Assembly: GCF_003711265.1 (NCBI RefSeq)
Contig: NZ_CP024634.1
Coordinates: 1,612,001-1,676,000 of the forward strand
DNA length: 64,000 bases
From: Bathymodiolus thermophilus thioautotrophic gill symbiont
GTDB lineage: Bacteria; Pseudomonadota; Gammaproteobacteria; PS1; Pseudothioglobaceae
Direction: 5' to 3'
Shown: piece by piece, positions 1 to 8,396 of the stretch
How the letters are laid out: every line of letters starts with the position of its first letter
Numbering within the stretch: the stretch's first letter is position 1
Program-made: the position numbers and the translations under genes
Notes under the pieces: model-generated
The model's input: only the letters and a program-made list of their open reading frames with translations
What the model was told of the DNA's origin: nothing
Databases searched by the model: none

Positions 1-1
1 A

Positions 2-1336
2 CTCCATGACGAAGGTTTTGTAGCATTTAAAGTGCAATTTGACAATGATTTAAAACCAGTTGACGATCAAGTATTCGAAAATATTATCGCTGTAAATGGT
101 AATTTTGTTGATGCCGTATTCAATATTCCTAAAAATAGTAATATTGCGTATTTGGTCTATAACTTTGATGGAAAGCAGACAGGAGATATATCTTTAGACT
201 TTAAAGGCCTGAACAGCGCTTTACAGTGGGCTACAATGGGTGAAGATGCAGGCACTGAATTCACAGGAGTTTGGACAGAAAATGCTAAAATTCAATTTGA
301 TGAATTGTCTGAAAATGCTATCACCATCCCTGACAACAAAGAAACAGATGAAATCACACATAAAATTATTAATTTTTATGGTGAACTCCACGACGAAGGA
401 TTTGACGAAGATTTTGTAACATTTAAAGTGCAATTTGACAATGATTTAAAACCAGTTGGCGATCAAGTATTCGAAAATATTGTCGCTGTAAATGGTAATT
501 TTGTTGATGTCGTATTCAATATTCCTAAAAATAGTAGTGTTGCGTATTTAATTTACAACCTTGATGGGGAGCATACAGGGGATGTGTCTTTAAACTTTAA
601 GGGCTTAAATAGTGCCTTACAGTGGGCTACAATGGGTGAAGATGCGAATATTGATTTTACAGAAGTTTGGACAGAAAATGCTCAAGCTCAATTTAATAAA
701 TTGTCTGACGGTGCTATTGCTATCCCAGCTGCTAATATAGATACTATGGATGACATAGAAGATAAGACAGATGAGTCTGAATATAAAATTATTAATTTTT
801 ATGGCGAACTCTACGACGAAGGGTTTATAGCATTTAAAGTGCAATTTAACAACACTTTAAACGCAGTTGATGGCCAAGTATTTAAAGATATTATCAGCGT
901 AAATGGTGATTTCGTTGATGCTGTTTTCAATGTCTCCAAAAGTAGTGATATTGCGTATTTAGCCTATAACTTTGATGGAAAACATACGGGGGGTGTATCT
1001 TTAAACCTTGAAGGCTTAAATAGTGCTTTACAATGGATCACAATGGGGGAAGATACCAATGCTAATTTTACGGGAGTTTGGACAAAAAATGCTCAAACTC
1101 AGTTTAATGAGTTATCTAATGATGCAATCACTATTCCAGCTGGTGAAGACTCTGTAGAATATGGTGCAGATAAAGATAGTGGCAGTAAAATTAATGTGAA
1201 TGATGTATTGCCTGAAAAAGGTGTATTTGGAGGCGACTTTATGGCTCCTGAAATACCTCCTGATTGCAATAGTGCTCCTGGTGAGAATGTTCTGGCATTA
1301 GAATTTCCACCTATTTCAAGCGTCGAACTACTTTAA
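2..1336 (+). CDS. C-terminal part of a tandem-repeat protein (5' truncated by window edge)
   Basis: The reading frame is open from base 2, so the true start lies outside the window and the GTG at 32 is only an internal codon. It contains parts of three repeats of about 132 and 137 residues; equivalent points (VQFDNDL, VQFDNDL, VQFNNTL) fall at 32, 428 and 839. Each unit runs through INFYGEL, an LKPVDDQVF-like stretch, AYLxYNxDG, GLNSALQW and an acidic linker ending AITIP. DNA identity between the first two units is very high, suggesting recent tandem duplication. The last 60 residues are unique, proline-rich and acidic, ending SSVELL. No membrane segment, cysteine cluster or sorting motif is visible in this part. 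Family not recognised. An extracellular or surface repeat protein is a guess from architecture. It ends before an intrinsic terminator. Confidence 0.75.
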   Translation, partial: LHDEGFVAFKVQFDNDLKPVDDQVFENIIAVNGNFVDAVFNIPKNSNIAYLVYNFDGKQTGDISLDFKGLNSALQWATMGEDAGTEFTGVWTENAKIQFDELSENAITIPDNKETDEITHKIINFYGELHDEGFDEDFVTFKVQFDNDLKPVGDQVFENIVAVNGNFVDVVFNIPKNSSVAYLIYNLDGEHTGDVSLNFKGLNSALQWATMGEDANIDFTEVWTENAQAQFNKLSDGAIAIPAANIDTMDDIEDKTDESEYKIINFYGELYDEGFIAFKVQFNNTLNAVDGQVFKDIISVNGDFVDAVFNVSKSSDIAYLAYNFDGKHTGGVSLNLEGLNSALQWITMGEDTNANFTGVWTKNAQTQFNELSNDAITIPAGEDSVEYGADKDSGSKINVNDVLPEKGVFGGDFMAPEIPPDCNSAPGENVLALEFPPISSVELL

Positions 1337-1350
1337 TTTCCAACTGTCTC

Positions 1351-1382
1351 AAAAAAAACCTCGTTAATTCGGGGTTTTTTTT
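1351..1382 (+). terminator. Rho-independent terminator of the repeat-protein gene
   Basis: An A-run plus CCTC pairs with GGGG plus a T-run around a GTTAATTC loop, 14 bases after the stop codon at 1336. The tract of ten or more T on the + strand fits termination of the upstream gene. Confidence 0.8.
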
Positions 1383-1458
1383 CGTCTGATTTAAATTATT
1401 GGCGTCTTTTTAATTTTGCATCAGGAGATAATTTCGCTTTGTGAGCTTAACCATCACA

Positions 1459-1594
1459 GGAAATCTTTGCATGATAAAAATAATTTAATTTTTGCCCAAC
1501 TAGACAGGGAATTGTTATGTAATGACGCTTTGACCCTATTGCTAAATTGGTGAAAAGCGGGTTTTTTGATGGTTTATTACTTGCACAAAGGTCT
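1459..1594. repeat. Degenerate copy of the GACCTTTGCAT miniature inverted-repeat element (MITE-A)
   Basis: The left end reads AAATCTTTGCATGAT and the right end TGCACAAAGGTCTT, with internal blocks AATTTTTGCCCA and TTGGTGAAAAGCGGG that match better copies at 52820 and 57329. It fills most of the 333-base gap between the repeat-protein gene and the flavin reductase; no gene is seen in that gap. Confidence 0.6.
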
Positions 1595-1669
1595 TGTGTA
1601 AATAATTCTTGCTAAAAAAAATGAATAAATGGATATCGCTTACAAACCTATTAAATAAACAATAGCAAT

Positions 1670-2677
1670 TCAAATTGGAGAGGCAATTAACTGCGCTTCA
1701 TTTACGCCATTTTCAAGCAACAATTCACTTAAATAAATCAACACCTCCGCAGGTGCAGCAATATACAGGTCAGACTGCTTGGCAATATTTAAGTCCAGTG
1801 CATCAAAAATTTGTTTTGCTACTTTGTGGCAATCGTTATGACTAGAACGGTCAAACTCACAAGCAATAGGGTGGTAAGCATATTGATCTATCATTGTTTG
1901 CCATGATTTGGCGTGACTGTCTAAATAAGGTGCTGATTCGGCGGCGGGGTGAGCCCAGTAAAAATATATTGGATTGGGCATTTGTAGTGAAAAAGCGTGT
2001 TCAACCAGGCTTCTGATTGAGGCAAAACCACTGTCCCAAGCAATAAAGAGCAGGGGGTGCGCCGAATCTTCTTTTAAAACAAAAATGCCTTTGGGGCCTT
2101 TTAAAGATACTTTGCTTTTAATTTTAAGTGATTTATCAAAAATTGCTTGTGCAAAATCATCTAGCCTATTGTTACGAATATGAAATTCAAGTGTCATACC
2201 ATGACATGGGCAAGAAGCCAAAGGATATCTAGAGGTGCTACCTGCAAAAGACAATTCAACATCTTGTCCTGCCATAAATTGTAAAGTTTTTGACCTTGGC
2301 GTTCTTAAAGTGAGAAGCGCCATACCTTCATTGACAAAATGAATGTTTTTAACTTTTGTGTCAATATTTTGAATGGCAATTGATTTCACGCCATCAATCA
2401 AATCTAATTCAATTTCAATATCCGATGCCACAGAATGGCAACACATTAAAAATTCAGCGTTATTCAACTCATTTTGAGACAAAACAAAGTCATGGTGTTT
2501 AATTTTATTAATAACGCCACTAACAAGTTTGGCTTTGCAAGCGCCACAAGTACCGTTATTACATTCATAATGCATAGACAAGCCATGACGAAGCCCACTT
2601 TCAAGCACGGAATCGTTTGTCGAGCATTCGTAGTTTTTATTTTGAGCGCTGAGCTTAATATTAAATAAATCAGACAT
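1670..2677 (-). CDS. 2Fe-2S ferredoxin-domain NAD(P)H:flavin oxidoreductase
   Basis: A 335-residue electron-transfer protein. The N-terminal plant-type ferredoxin domain has the cluster ligands C-N-N-G-T-C-G-A-C near residue 40 and a further cysteine pair (MCCHS) near 80. It is followed by a ferredoxin-NADP reductase-like FAD domain with SRYPLAS in the position of the RxYS flavin motif, then an NAD-binding domain. This arrangement matches the family annotated as CDP-6-deoxyhexulose reductase-like or phenol hydroxylase reductase-like proteins. The physiological partner cannot be read from sequence. It stands alone on the minus strand between a MITE relic and hemH, and the ATG at 2677 gives the complete ferredoxin domain. 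A specific sugar-reductase role is unlikely because no sugar-nucleotide genes are nearby. Confidence 0.8.
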   Translation of the reverse strand: MSDLFNIKLSAQNKNYECSTNDSVLESGLRHGLSMHYECNNGTCGACKAKLVSGVINKIKHHDFVLSQNELNNAEFLMCCHSVASDIEIELDLIDGVKSIAIQNIDTKVKNIHFVNEGMALLTLRTPRSKTLQFMAGQDVELSFAGSTSRYPLASCPCHGMTLEFHIRNNRLDDFAQAIFDKSLKIKSKVSLKGPKGIFVLKEDSAHPLLFIAWDSGFASIRSLVEHAFSLQMPNPIYFYWAHPAAESAPYLDSHAKSWQTMIDQYAYHPIACEFDRSSHNDCHKVAKQIFDALDLNIAKQSDLYIAAPAEVLIYLSELLLENGVNEAQLIASPI

Positions 2678-2826
2678 TATTTATCCAGGGAAACAGTTGG
2701 TTGATAAGTTTTCTCAACGAAATTTCTGCGTGGCATGAATAGGGTGGTTACATTAAAAAATACACTCAAACCTTGCAAAATTTGTTTTAAAACAGAATAA
2801 TTTAACATAATATAAATTATGCGAAG

Positions 2827-3804
2827 TTAAATTAAATACTCAGCAATGATATTGGAAAGCGCCTTTATATGGTCTTTTCGGTCATTTAATGCTGGAATAT
2901 AACTGAATTTTTTACCGCCTGCTTGAATGAAATACGCCCTATTTTCCTCATCAATTTCCTCAATGGTTTCTAAGCAATCCACAGAAAACCCAGGGCAAAT
3001 CACTTGCACATGCTCAACGCCACCTTGCGCCAAAGACATTAAACTGGCTTTAGTTTGTGGCTTAATCCACTCCTCACGGCCAAAAATAGATTGAAAACAC
3101 AGTTGACACCCATCTTTCTTAATATTCAGCGCCTCAGCAAGCAGCTTGGCCGTGTCAACACAGTGATCGTAATAAACATCGCCATTATCAACAAATCGTT
3201 GCGGTATACCGTGAAACGATATCATTAATTTATCCGGCACGCCGTGCTTGGCCTGATGTTCGGTAACCGAATTAACCAAAGACTGAATATAACCTTTGTT
3301 TTGGTAATAATTATCAATAAACAACATTTCTGGCATATTTTCCCAATTATTAAGCGCCTTATTAACGGCATCAAGCGTTGAATGTGTTGTGGTGTCTGAA
3401 TATTGTGGATAAAGAGGTAAAACCACAATTTTTTCACAACCTTTATGCTGGAGCTTTTTCAAGGCTGAATCAATTGATGGATTGCCATAACGCATACCTA
3501 CTTCAAGTGCTAAATTATCAAAACTGTTAGCAAGGAATGCTTTGACGCCTTGTGCCTGCAAATTAGTAATGTTTAACAAAGGTGAACCCTTGCCAAAACT
3601 GTCCCAAATCTTGGCATAATTTTGTGCAGATTTTGCGGGTCTGATATTTAAAATAACCACATTTAAAGCCAGCCACCAAATCAATTTATTTGGCGGCTGA
3701 ATGACACGCTCATCTGACAAAAATTCTTTTAAATACCTTTTTAAAGCCGCCTTTGTCGGTGCATCTGGGGTACCTAGATTGGTGAGCAAAATACCAGTTT
3801 TCAT
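2827..3804 (-). CDS. hemH: Ferrochelatase (protoporphyrin ferro-lyase)
   Basis: Inserts Fe(II) into protoporphyrin IX, the last step of heme synthesis. At 325 residues it is normal length for the bacterial enzyme. Recognisable family blocks are GILLTNLGTPDAP at the N terminus, the SFHGIP motif carrying the catalytic histidine near residue 200, and the C-terminal CPGFSVDCLETIEEI segment with the metal-binding glutamates. The start codon overlaps the stop of the upstream thioredoxin-like gene by one base, so the two are cotranscribed. Heme supply fits the cytochrome genes in the window. Confidence 0.95.
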   Translation of the reverse strand: MKTGILLTNLGTPDAPTKAALKRYLKEFLSDERVIQPPNKLIWWLALNVVILNIRPAKSAQNYAKIWDSFGKGSPLLNITNLQAQGVKAFLANSFDNLALEVGMRYGNPSIDSALKKLQHKGCEKIVVLPLYPQYSDTTTHSTLDAVNKALNNWENMPEMLFIDNYYQNKGYIQSLVNSVTEHQAKHGVPDKLMISFHGIPQRFVDNGDVYYDHCVDTAKLLAEALNIKKDGCQLCFQSIFGREEWIKPQTKASLMSLAQGGVEHVQVICPGFSVDCLETIEEIDEENRAYFIQAGGKKFSYIPALNDRKDHIKALSNIIAEYLI

Positions 3805-4157
3805 TAAAATTTCCCCTTATTTCGATTGATAAATTCATGTAAAAATTCATGTGTTTTTACAGAGTGAAAACGATCAACCTCCACCCCTCTAATAAAGGCA
3901 ATAACAGTTGGAAATCCACGCACTGAAAATCGCCCTGCAATCTTCATATTTTCGTCTTCCGCCTCAAGTTTTGCAAATAACAATTCGTCCTTGTTATACG
4001 CCGCCACAACTTCATTTAAAATAGGCTCCAAGGCTCTGCAGGGTGAACACCACTGTGCAGAAATATCCAGAATAACCAGTTGATCGTGTGATTTATCAAT
4101 AACCAGCGACTGAAAATTATCGATTGAAACTTCAATGGAGATGAGGTTATTGGGCAT
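3804..4157 (-). CDS. Thioredoxin-fold protein with WCSPC motif
   Basis: A 117-residue single thioredoxin domain. The active-site segment is W36-C-S-P-C40, with serine replacing the usual glycine of WCGPC, and the cis-proline region GFPTVIAF is present. No signal peptide is visible, so it should be cytoplasmic. It is translationally coupled to hemH (one-base overlap), a pairing that suggests redox support for heme or cytochrome metabolism but does not prove it. It is more likely a general thiol-disulfide thioredoxin or co-chaperone-like thioredoxin than the main TrxA. Confidence 0.85.
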   Translation of the reverse strand: MPNNLISIEVSIDNFQSLVIDKSHDQLVILDISAQWCSPCRALEPILNEVVAAYNKDELLFAKLEAEDENMKIAGRFSVRGFPTVIAFIRGVEVDRFHSVKTHEFLHEFINRNKGKF

Positions 4158-4298
4158 ATTAAAAGATAAAGCAGTAATGCACTGTCTTTTTTGTAGAAGG
4201 GCAATTAACAGAATATTTTTTTTGATGATTCATATTTATATACCTTAAAAAGCAAACGATCAAAGCCTTATCGTGCACAAGTTAAAAAATAGCACCAC

Positions 4299-4414
4299 AA
4301 GACCTTTGGAAACTCCCCAAACCCAGTCTTGATTTTGCCAAGATAAAATTTGAAGGAATTGCCAATTTGGAAAAATTGAATTTTGATCGTTGCCCATATT
4401 TATGCAAAGGTCTC
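4299..4414. repeat. MITE-A copy, internally rearranged
   Basis: The left end is AAGACCTTTGG and the right end CATATTTATGCAAAGGTCTC. The interior keeps fragments such as AAACCCAGTCTTG and AATTGAATTTTG in altered order, so this is a shortened, rearranged relative of the 160-base copies. Confidence 0.7.
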
Positions 4415-4692
4415 ATTATATATTGATAAATATGAGTCATCATCAATAATCTACTTTTCAGCCACTTAGCAATTTTTCCAACTCAGCCACTCTAACAAAA
4501 TTTAAAGAAATCGCCAATGAGGTGAAAATTGAATTTTTCTCATCTAATTTTATTAAATATTATTCATTTACCCAACCCAAAGTATCGCTTAATGAAAAAA
4601 GTCGCTTAAACAGAAAATTTGGGACTTATTGAGAAAAACAGACATAAATAGAGCAATTGGCTGCTTTATTACATTTGCAAAACACAAAAAAA
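4415..4692. other. Non-coding stretch with further MITE-A-like debris
   Basis: No supported gene. The segment 4440-4550 holds scrambled MITE-A words (ATCATCAATAATCTACTTTTCAGCCACTT, shown here only as a guide to position in shortened form: CTACTTTTCAGCCACTT) followed by AT-rich sequence. It suggests a second, decayed insertion next to the copy at 4299. Confidence 0.45.
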
Positions 4693-5124
4693 TTAGTTTT
4701 TTGAAATTTTACTAACAAATTTCTTGGTAAGACGATATTTTTGTTTTGGACTATTAGGTATATCTGGAATGGTTAGCTGGAAAAAACCAGATTCAATCAA
4801 AGGTTTTAAAATGTCAGTTCTAAATTTTGACCTATTGGTTCTTTTTAAAATTTTCATCAACTCTATGGCTGTATTTTCAGATGCACATTCTTTCAAAACT
4901 TTAATGTGATTTTTCTCTATTTTTTTAAGATTATGGCTTAGTCCCTTCTTAGTCCCTGATTTTGAGTTACATACTACTACATCAGCGTTTTCTTTTGAAA
5001 AGAAGTCTTGTTGTTCGACGCCAGTTTTGTTAACAACATTACGCTTAAAATCCTTAACATTGTCTACAAAGTTTTCCTTTTTTTCAGTGTTTTTATTGTC
5101 CTTATTGCGATTGAAAAGTTTCAT
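4693..5124 (-). CDS. Small protein with Fic/AlbA-type C-terminal winged-helix segment
   Basis: A 143-residue protein. The first 60 residues are charged and low-complexity (MKLFNRNKDNKNTEKKE). The last 60 (LKRTNRSKFRTDILKPL...IPNSPKQKYRLT) resemble the winged-helix tail commonly found at the C terminus of Fic-domain and AlbA_2/ATP-binding proteins. The Fic or ATPase domain itself is absent, so this is either a stand-alone DNA-binding or adaptor module or the remnant of a larger gene. It starts 12 bases after the stop of aapP in the same orientation and could be read from that operon, though its composition is unlike the transporter genes. Function unknown. Confidence 0.6.
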   Translation of the reverse strand: MKLFNRNKDNKNTEKKENFVDNVKDFKRNVVNKTGVEQQDFFSKENADVVVCNSKSGTKKGLSHNLKKIEKNHIKVLKECASENTAIELMKILKRTNRSKFRTDILKPLIESGFFQLTIPDIPNSPKQKYRLTKKFVSKISKN

Positions 5125-5135
5125 AATTTTTTATT

Positions 5136-5879
5136 TTATTTGCTTAATATTTGATCTAAGAACAATTGTAAACGCTCAGATTCTGGTTTATCAAAAAAGG
5201 CATCCGGCTGATTTTCTTCAATAATTTGCCCCTCATCCATAAAGATAACACGGTCTGCAACTTTTTTGGCAAAGCCCATTTCATGAGTAACGCAGAGCAT
5301 AGTAATGCCCTCTTTGGCTAACCCCACCATAACATCAAGCACTTCTGCAATCATCTCAGGGTCAAGTGCAGAAGTGGGCTCGTCAAACAGCATAATCTTT
5401 GGCGAGGCACACAATGCCCTTGCAATCGCAACCCGCTGTTGCTGCCCGCCGCTGAGTTGATTTGGATACTTTTCAGCTTGGTCCCTAATACCCACCCTAT
5501 CCAGCAATTGCAAAGCTTTTTCTCTTGCTTCCCGCTTATTTTTATTGTGTACCCAAATTGGTGCAAGGGTCAAATTATCAATAATACTCAAGTGCGGAAA
5601 AAGATTAAAGTGCTGGAAAACCATAGACACTTCAGATCGCACTTGTCTAATTTTCTTGACATCGTCTTTAAGTTCAGTGCCATTGACAACAATCTTACCT
5701 TGTTGAAATTTTTCCAAGAAGTTGACACAGCGAATTAATGTGGATTTACCACTACCTGAGGGGCCACAAATCACAATAATCTCCCCTTCTTCAACGGTTA
5801 AATTAATGTCATTAAGTGCATGAAAGTCGCCATACCACTTGTTTACCCCTTTAATTGTAATAATATCATTTTTTTTCAT
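5136..5879 (-). CDS. aapP: General L-amino-acid ABC transporter, ATP-binding subunit
   Basis: The 247-residue cytoplasmic ATPase of a polar amino-acid importer. Walker A is GPSGSGKST near residue 40, the Q-loop lies in [11 protein letters not shown], the signature is LSGGQQQR, Walker B is [14 protein letters not shown] and the switch histidine lies in CVTHEMGFA. The sequence is typical of the AapP/GlnQ family. It is separated by 3 bases from the aapM stop and is the last transporter gene of the aapJ-Q-M-P order. It should power uptake of a broad range of L-amino acids, useful for a host-associated or mixotrophic bacterium. Confidence 0.95.
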   Translation of the reverse strand: MKKNDIITIKGVNKWYGDFHALNDINLTVEEGEIIVICGPSGSGKSTLIRCVNFLEKFQQGKIVVNGTELKDDVKKIRQVRSEVSMVFQHFNLFPHLSIIDNLTLAPIWVHNKNKREAREKALQLLDRVGIRDQAEKYPNQLSGGQQQRVAIARALCASPKIMLFDEPTSALDPEMIAEVLDVMVGLAKEGITMLCVTHEMGFAKKVADRVIFMDEGQIIEENQPDAFFDKPESERLQLFLDQILSK

Positions 5880-5882
5880 AAT

Positions 5883-6983
5883 TTAATGTTCCGTGTTAAA
5901 GCGTTTTTCTAAAGTTTTTGAATAGTGAGACATCAGATATAGCAATACCCAAGTTACCATAGCGACAAAAACCAAGCCTTCGGTTTTCCTCCCCAACCAA
6001 TCTGTATCGCTGGTCGCCAGTCCAGCAATAGCAAGCATATCAAAAATACCAATAATAAGCACCAAAGTCGTGTCTTTGAACAAGGCGATAAATGAGCCAA
6101 CAATGTTAGGAATGGATATTTTTAACGCTTGAGGCAGTATGATAAACACCATTTTCTGGGTAAAACTCAGCCCAGATGCATCCGCAGCCTCATGTTGCCC
6201 TCTAGGGACAGCCTGTAATCCACCTCGAATAACCTCGGCAATATAGACTGTTTGGAACATAGTAATACCAATTAACGCCCTAAGCAACTTATCGAACTCA
6301 ATCCCTTCGGCAAAGAACAACGGCAACATAACGGCAACCATAAATAAAATAGTAATCAAAGGAATGCCACGAATCAACTCAATATAAGTAACACTTAAAA
6401 ATTGAATGGCTTTCATCTTAGACTGCCTGCCCAACGCCAAAAATATGCCAATAGGAAAGGAGGCGACAATGCCCACTGAAGCCACCACAATAGTGAGCAT
6501 TAATCCACCCCATTTATTGGTTTCAATAATTGTTATGCCTAAAAAATCATTGCCATACAGTAGAAAAAAAGCAATCAACGGATAGACGGCAAAAAGTGAT
6601 AATATCACCTTGTATTTAAAACTTTTGAATAAATATGAAAAACGCACAATTAAAGCAATCAATAGCGTAATAACAAGTAATAAATTAGGCCGCCAGTGCG
6701 CTTCTAATGGATACAAACCATACATAAACAAGTTCATTTTTTCACCAATATACGACCAACAGGCCGCCTCTCGAGTGCATTCAGCGTTAGTTTTTGCAGA
6801 AAAATCAGCGCTAATAATCATCCAATCAATCAAGGGTGGAAGGATGACATAAAGCAAATACAAGGCAAGCAAACTAAGCACTGTATTGATTTTTGAAGAA
6901 AATAAATGTTTTGTCAGCCAGCCTAAAATACCTGTTTTTGCCTGAGGTGCTGGTTTGGGTTTTTTAAGGGTAAAAATACTCAT
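5883..6983 (-). CDS. aapM: General L-amino-acid ABC transporter, permease subunit M
   Basis: A 366-residue inner-membrane permease of the HisM/GlnP class with about eight hydrophobic segments. The ATPase-coupling EAA-type loop EAADASGLSFTQ lies at about two-thirds of the length. The long N-terminal section before the conserved permease core is characteristic of AapM compared with short GlnP-type permeases. Its start overlaps the end of aapQ by four bases, implying translational coupling. It forms a heterodimer with AapQ. Confidence 0.93.
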   Translation of the reverse strand: MSIFTLKKPKPAPQAKTGILGWLTKHLFSSKINTVLSLLALYLLYVILPPLIDWMIISADFSAKTNAECTREAACWSYIGEKMNLFMYGLYPLEAHWRPNLLLVITLLIALIVRFSYLFKSFKYKVILSLFAVYPLIAFFLLYGNDFLGITIIETNKWGGLMLTIVVASVGIVASFPIGIFLALGRQSKMKAIQFLSVTYIELIRGIPLITILFMVAVMLPLFFAEGIEFDKLLRALIGITMFQTVYIAEVIRGGLQAVPRGQHEAADASGLSFTQKMVFIILPQALKISIPNIVGSFIALFKDTTLVLIIGIFDMLAIAGLATSDTDWLGRKTEGLVFVAMVTWVLLYLMSHYSKTLEKRFNTEH

Positions 6984-8140
6984 TCGTTTAAGCCTTTGAT
7001 GCGCATTTTGTGATTAACAAAGTTAAGTCCCAGTGAAATGAGCAGTGATAAAGTTAAGTAAACCGCCATGGTCATTAAAATAATTTCAATTGCCTGCCCT
7101 ACTTGGTTCAGTACTGTGCCTGAAAAAACACCCACCAAATCAGAATAACCAATAGCGGCAGCCAAGGAGGAATTTTTAGTTAGATTAAGATATTGATTGA
7201 TAATAGGAGGGATAGCCACCCTTAAGGCTTGCGGTAATAGTACAAATTTAAGCGTTTGTGTTTGTGTTAAACCCATTGCAAGACCTGCTTCTTTTTGTCC
7301 GTTATCAACAGATTCTATGCCTGCACGGATTGCCTCGCTAATATAAGTAGCGGTATAAATACTCAATGCCAGCACAAGGGCTAAAAATTCAGGCGAAAAA
7401 GACAATCCACCATCAAAATTAAACCCTTGAAGGCTAGGATAGTCAAAATGTAAAGGCGACCCTAATAACCAATAAACCCCCAATGGTAACCCCAGTAAAC
7501 TTAATAAATAATAGTGCCAAGTGCGTTGCTTTATGCCTGTTTCATCGTGTTTTTTACTAAAAAATCGCTTAATGAGAAAAGACAGAAAAGCACCCAGGAA
7601 AAAAGCAATCAACACCCAAGAAAAATCAGATTCAAAAATGGGCTTAGGTAAATAAACTCCCCGAAGATTTAAAAAAACCTTGTCAAAAAAATCAAAACTG
7701 TTGCGAGGCGATGGCAAGACGATTAGTAGCAAATTGTACCAAAATAAAATTTGCAAAAGAATGGGGAGGTTTCTAAAAATCTCAACATAGACCTCTGCCA
7801 ATTTAGAAATTAAATAATTACTAGATAACCTAGCAACACCAATGATAAGACCTAGTATAGTGGCAAAAATAATGCCAATAACTGAAACCACTATGGTGTT
7901 AATCAGCCCCACATAAAACGCATCAAGATTACTAGAATCAACGGTATATGCGATTAAGCGTTCATTGATCTCAAAACCCGCCCTAATCCCTAAAAAATCA
8001 AAACCACTGCGAATGCCTAAGCGTTCAATATTGTAATTTAAGTTACTAATCGCATAATAGGCAACATAAGCAACAATCAATACCGCCACAACTTGAAATA
8101 AAATAAACCTAATTTTGTTGTTACTTAAAAAATCAAACAT
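6980..8140 (-). CDS. aapQ: General L-amino-acid ABC transporter, permease subunit Q
   Basis: A permease partner of AapM of 386 residues, with hydrophobic segments throughout and the coupling loop KEAGLAMGLTQTQT near the C-terminal third. The start chosen is the ATG at 8140 (MFDFLSNNK), preceded by GAGGAC at good spacing. An upstream in-frame extension to 8233 is arginine/histidine-rich, lacks family similarity and is probably untranslated. A terminator-like double hairpin lies between this gene and aapJ, so its expression is probably lower than that of the binding protein. Confidence 0.92.
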   Translation of the reverse strand: MFDFLSNNKIRFILFQVVAVLIVAYVAYYAISNLNYNIERLGIRSGFDFLGIRAGFEINERLIAYTVDSSNLDAFYVGLINTIVVSVIGIIFATILGLIIGVARLSSNYLISKLAEVYVEIFRNLPILLQILFWYNLLLIVLPSPRNSFDFFDKVFLNLRGVYLPKPIFESDFSWVLIAFFLGAFLSFLIKRFFSKKHDETGIKQRTWHYYLLSLLGLPLGVYWLLGSPLHFDYPSLQGFNFDGGLSFSPEFLALVLALSIYTATYISEAIRAGIESVDNGQKEAGLAMGLTQTQTLKFVLLPQALRVAIPPIINQYLNLTKNSSLAAAIGYSDLVGVFSGTVLNQVGQAIEIILMTMAVYLTLSLLISLGLNFVNHKMRIKGLNE

Positions 8141-8316
8141 ACTGTCCTCTAAATGTAAAGCGAAGCAACCAGTGTGGCTTAGGGAGTGCAGAAGATGACA
8201 CCTTCTTCGTCCAAAAACAAGAGGGGCGGTCAATCATTCGAAATTTTTTTGAGTGGAAAAAATATAGTTTTATGCATTCCATAAGCGACAATAGATTAAT
8301 GTAATAACTTTTTTTA

Positions 8317-8390
8317 CTGGTTTTTTTTAGCCCACGCCTTTTGAGGTATATGGGCTAAAAAAAACCAGCCTAAATTAGGCTGGTTTTTTT
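8317..8390 (-). promoter_or_regulatory. Two overlapping, mutually exclusive hairpins between aapJ and aapQ
   Basis: Reading in the direction of aapJ transcription, a terminator comes first: CCAGCC, loop, GGCTGG, then eight U (8390 down to 8357). Its distal arm and U-run also form one side of a perfect 18-bp stem: CTGGTTTTTTTTAGCCCA (8317-8334, + strand) is the exact reverse complement of 8351-8368. Both structures need 8357-8368, so only one can form. The simplest role is partial termination after aapJ, giving more binding protein than permease; a switchable attenuator is possible. Confidence 0.7.
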
Positions 8391-8396
8391 AAAGAT

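Noticed and set aside
221-844. Minus-strand ORFs of 70 and 75 codons starting MHFKCYK
   Set aside because: They are the antisense of the repeat protein and recur only because the repeats recur.
8141-8233. N-terminal extension of aapQ starting MTAPLVFGRRR
   Set aside because: No family similarity, low hydrophobicity, and a good ribosome site serves the ATG at 8140.
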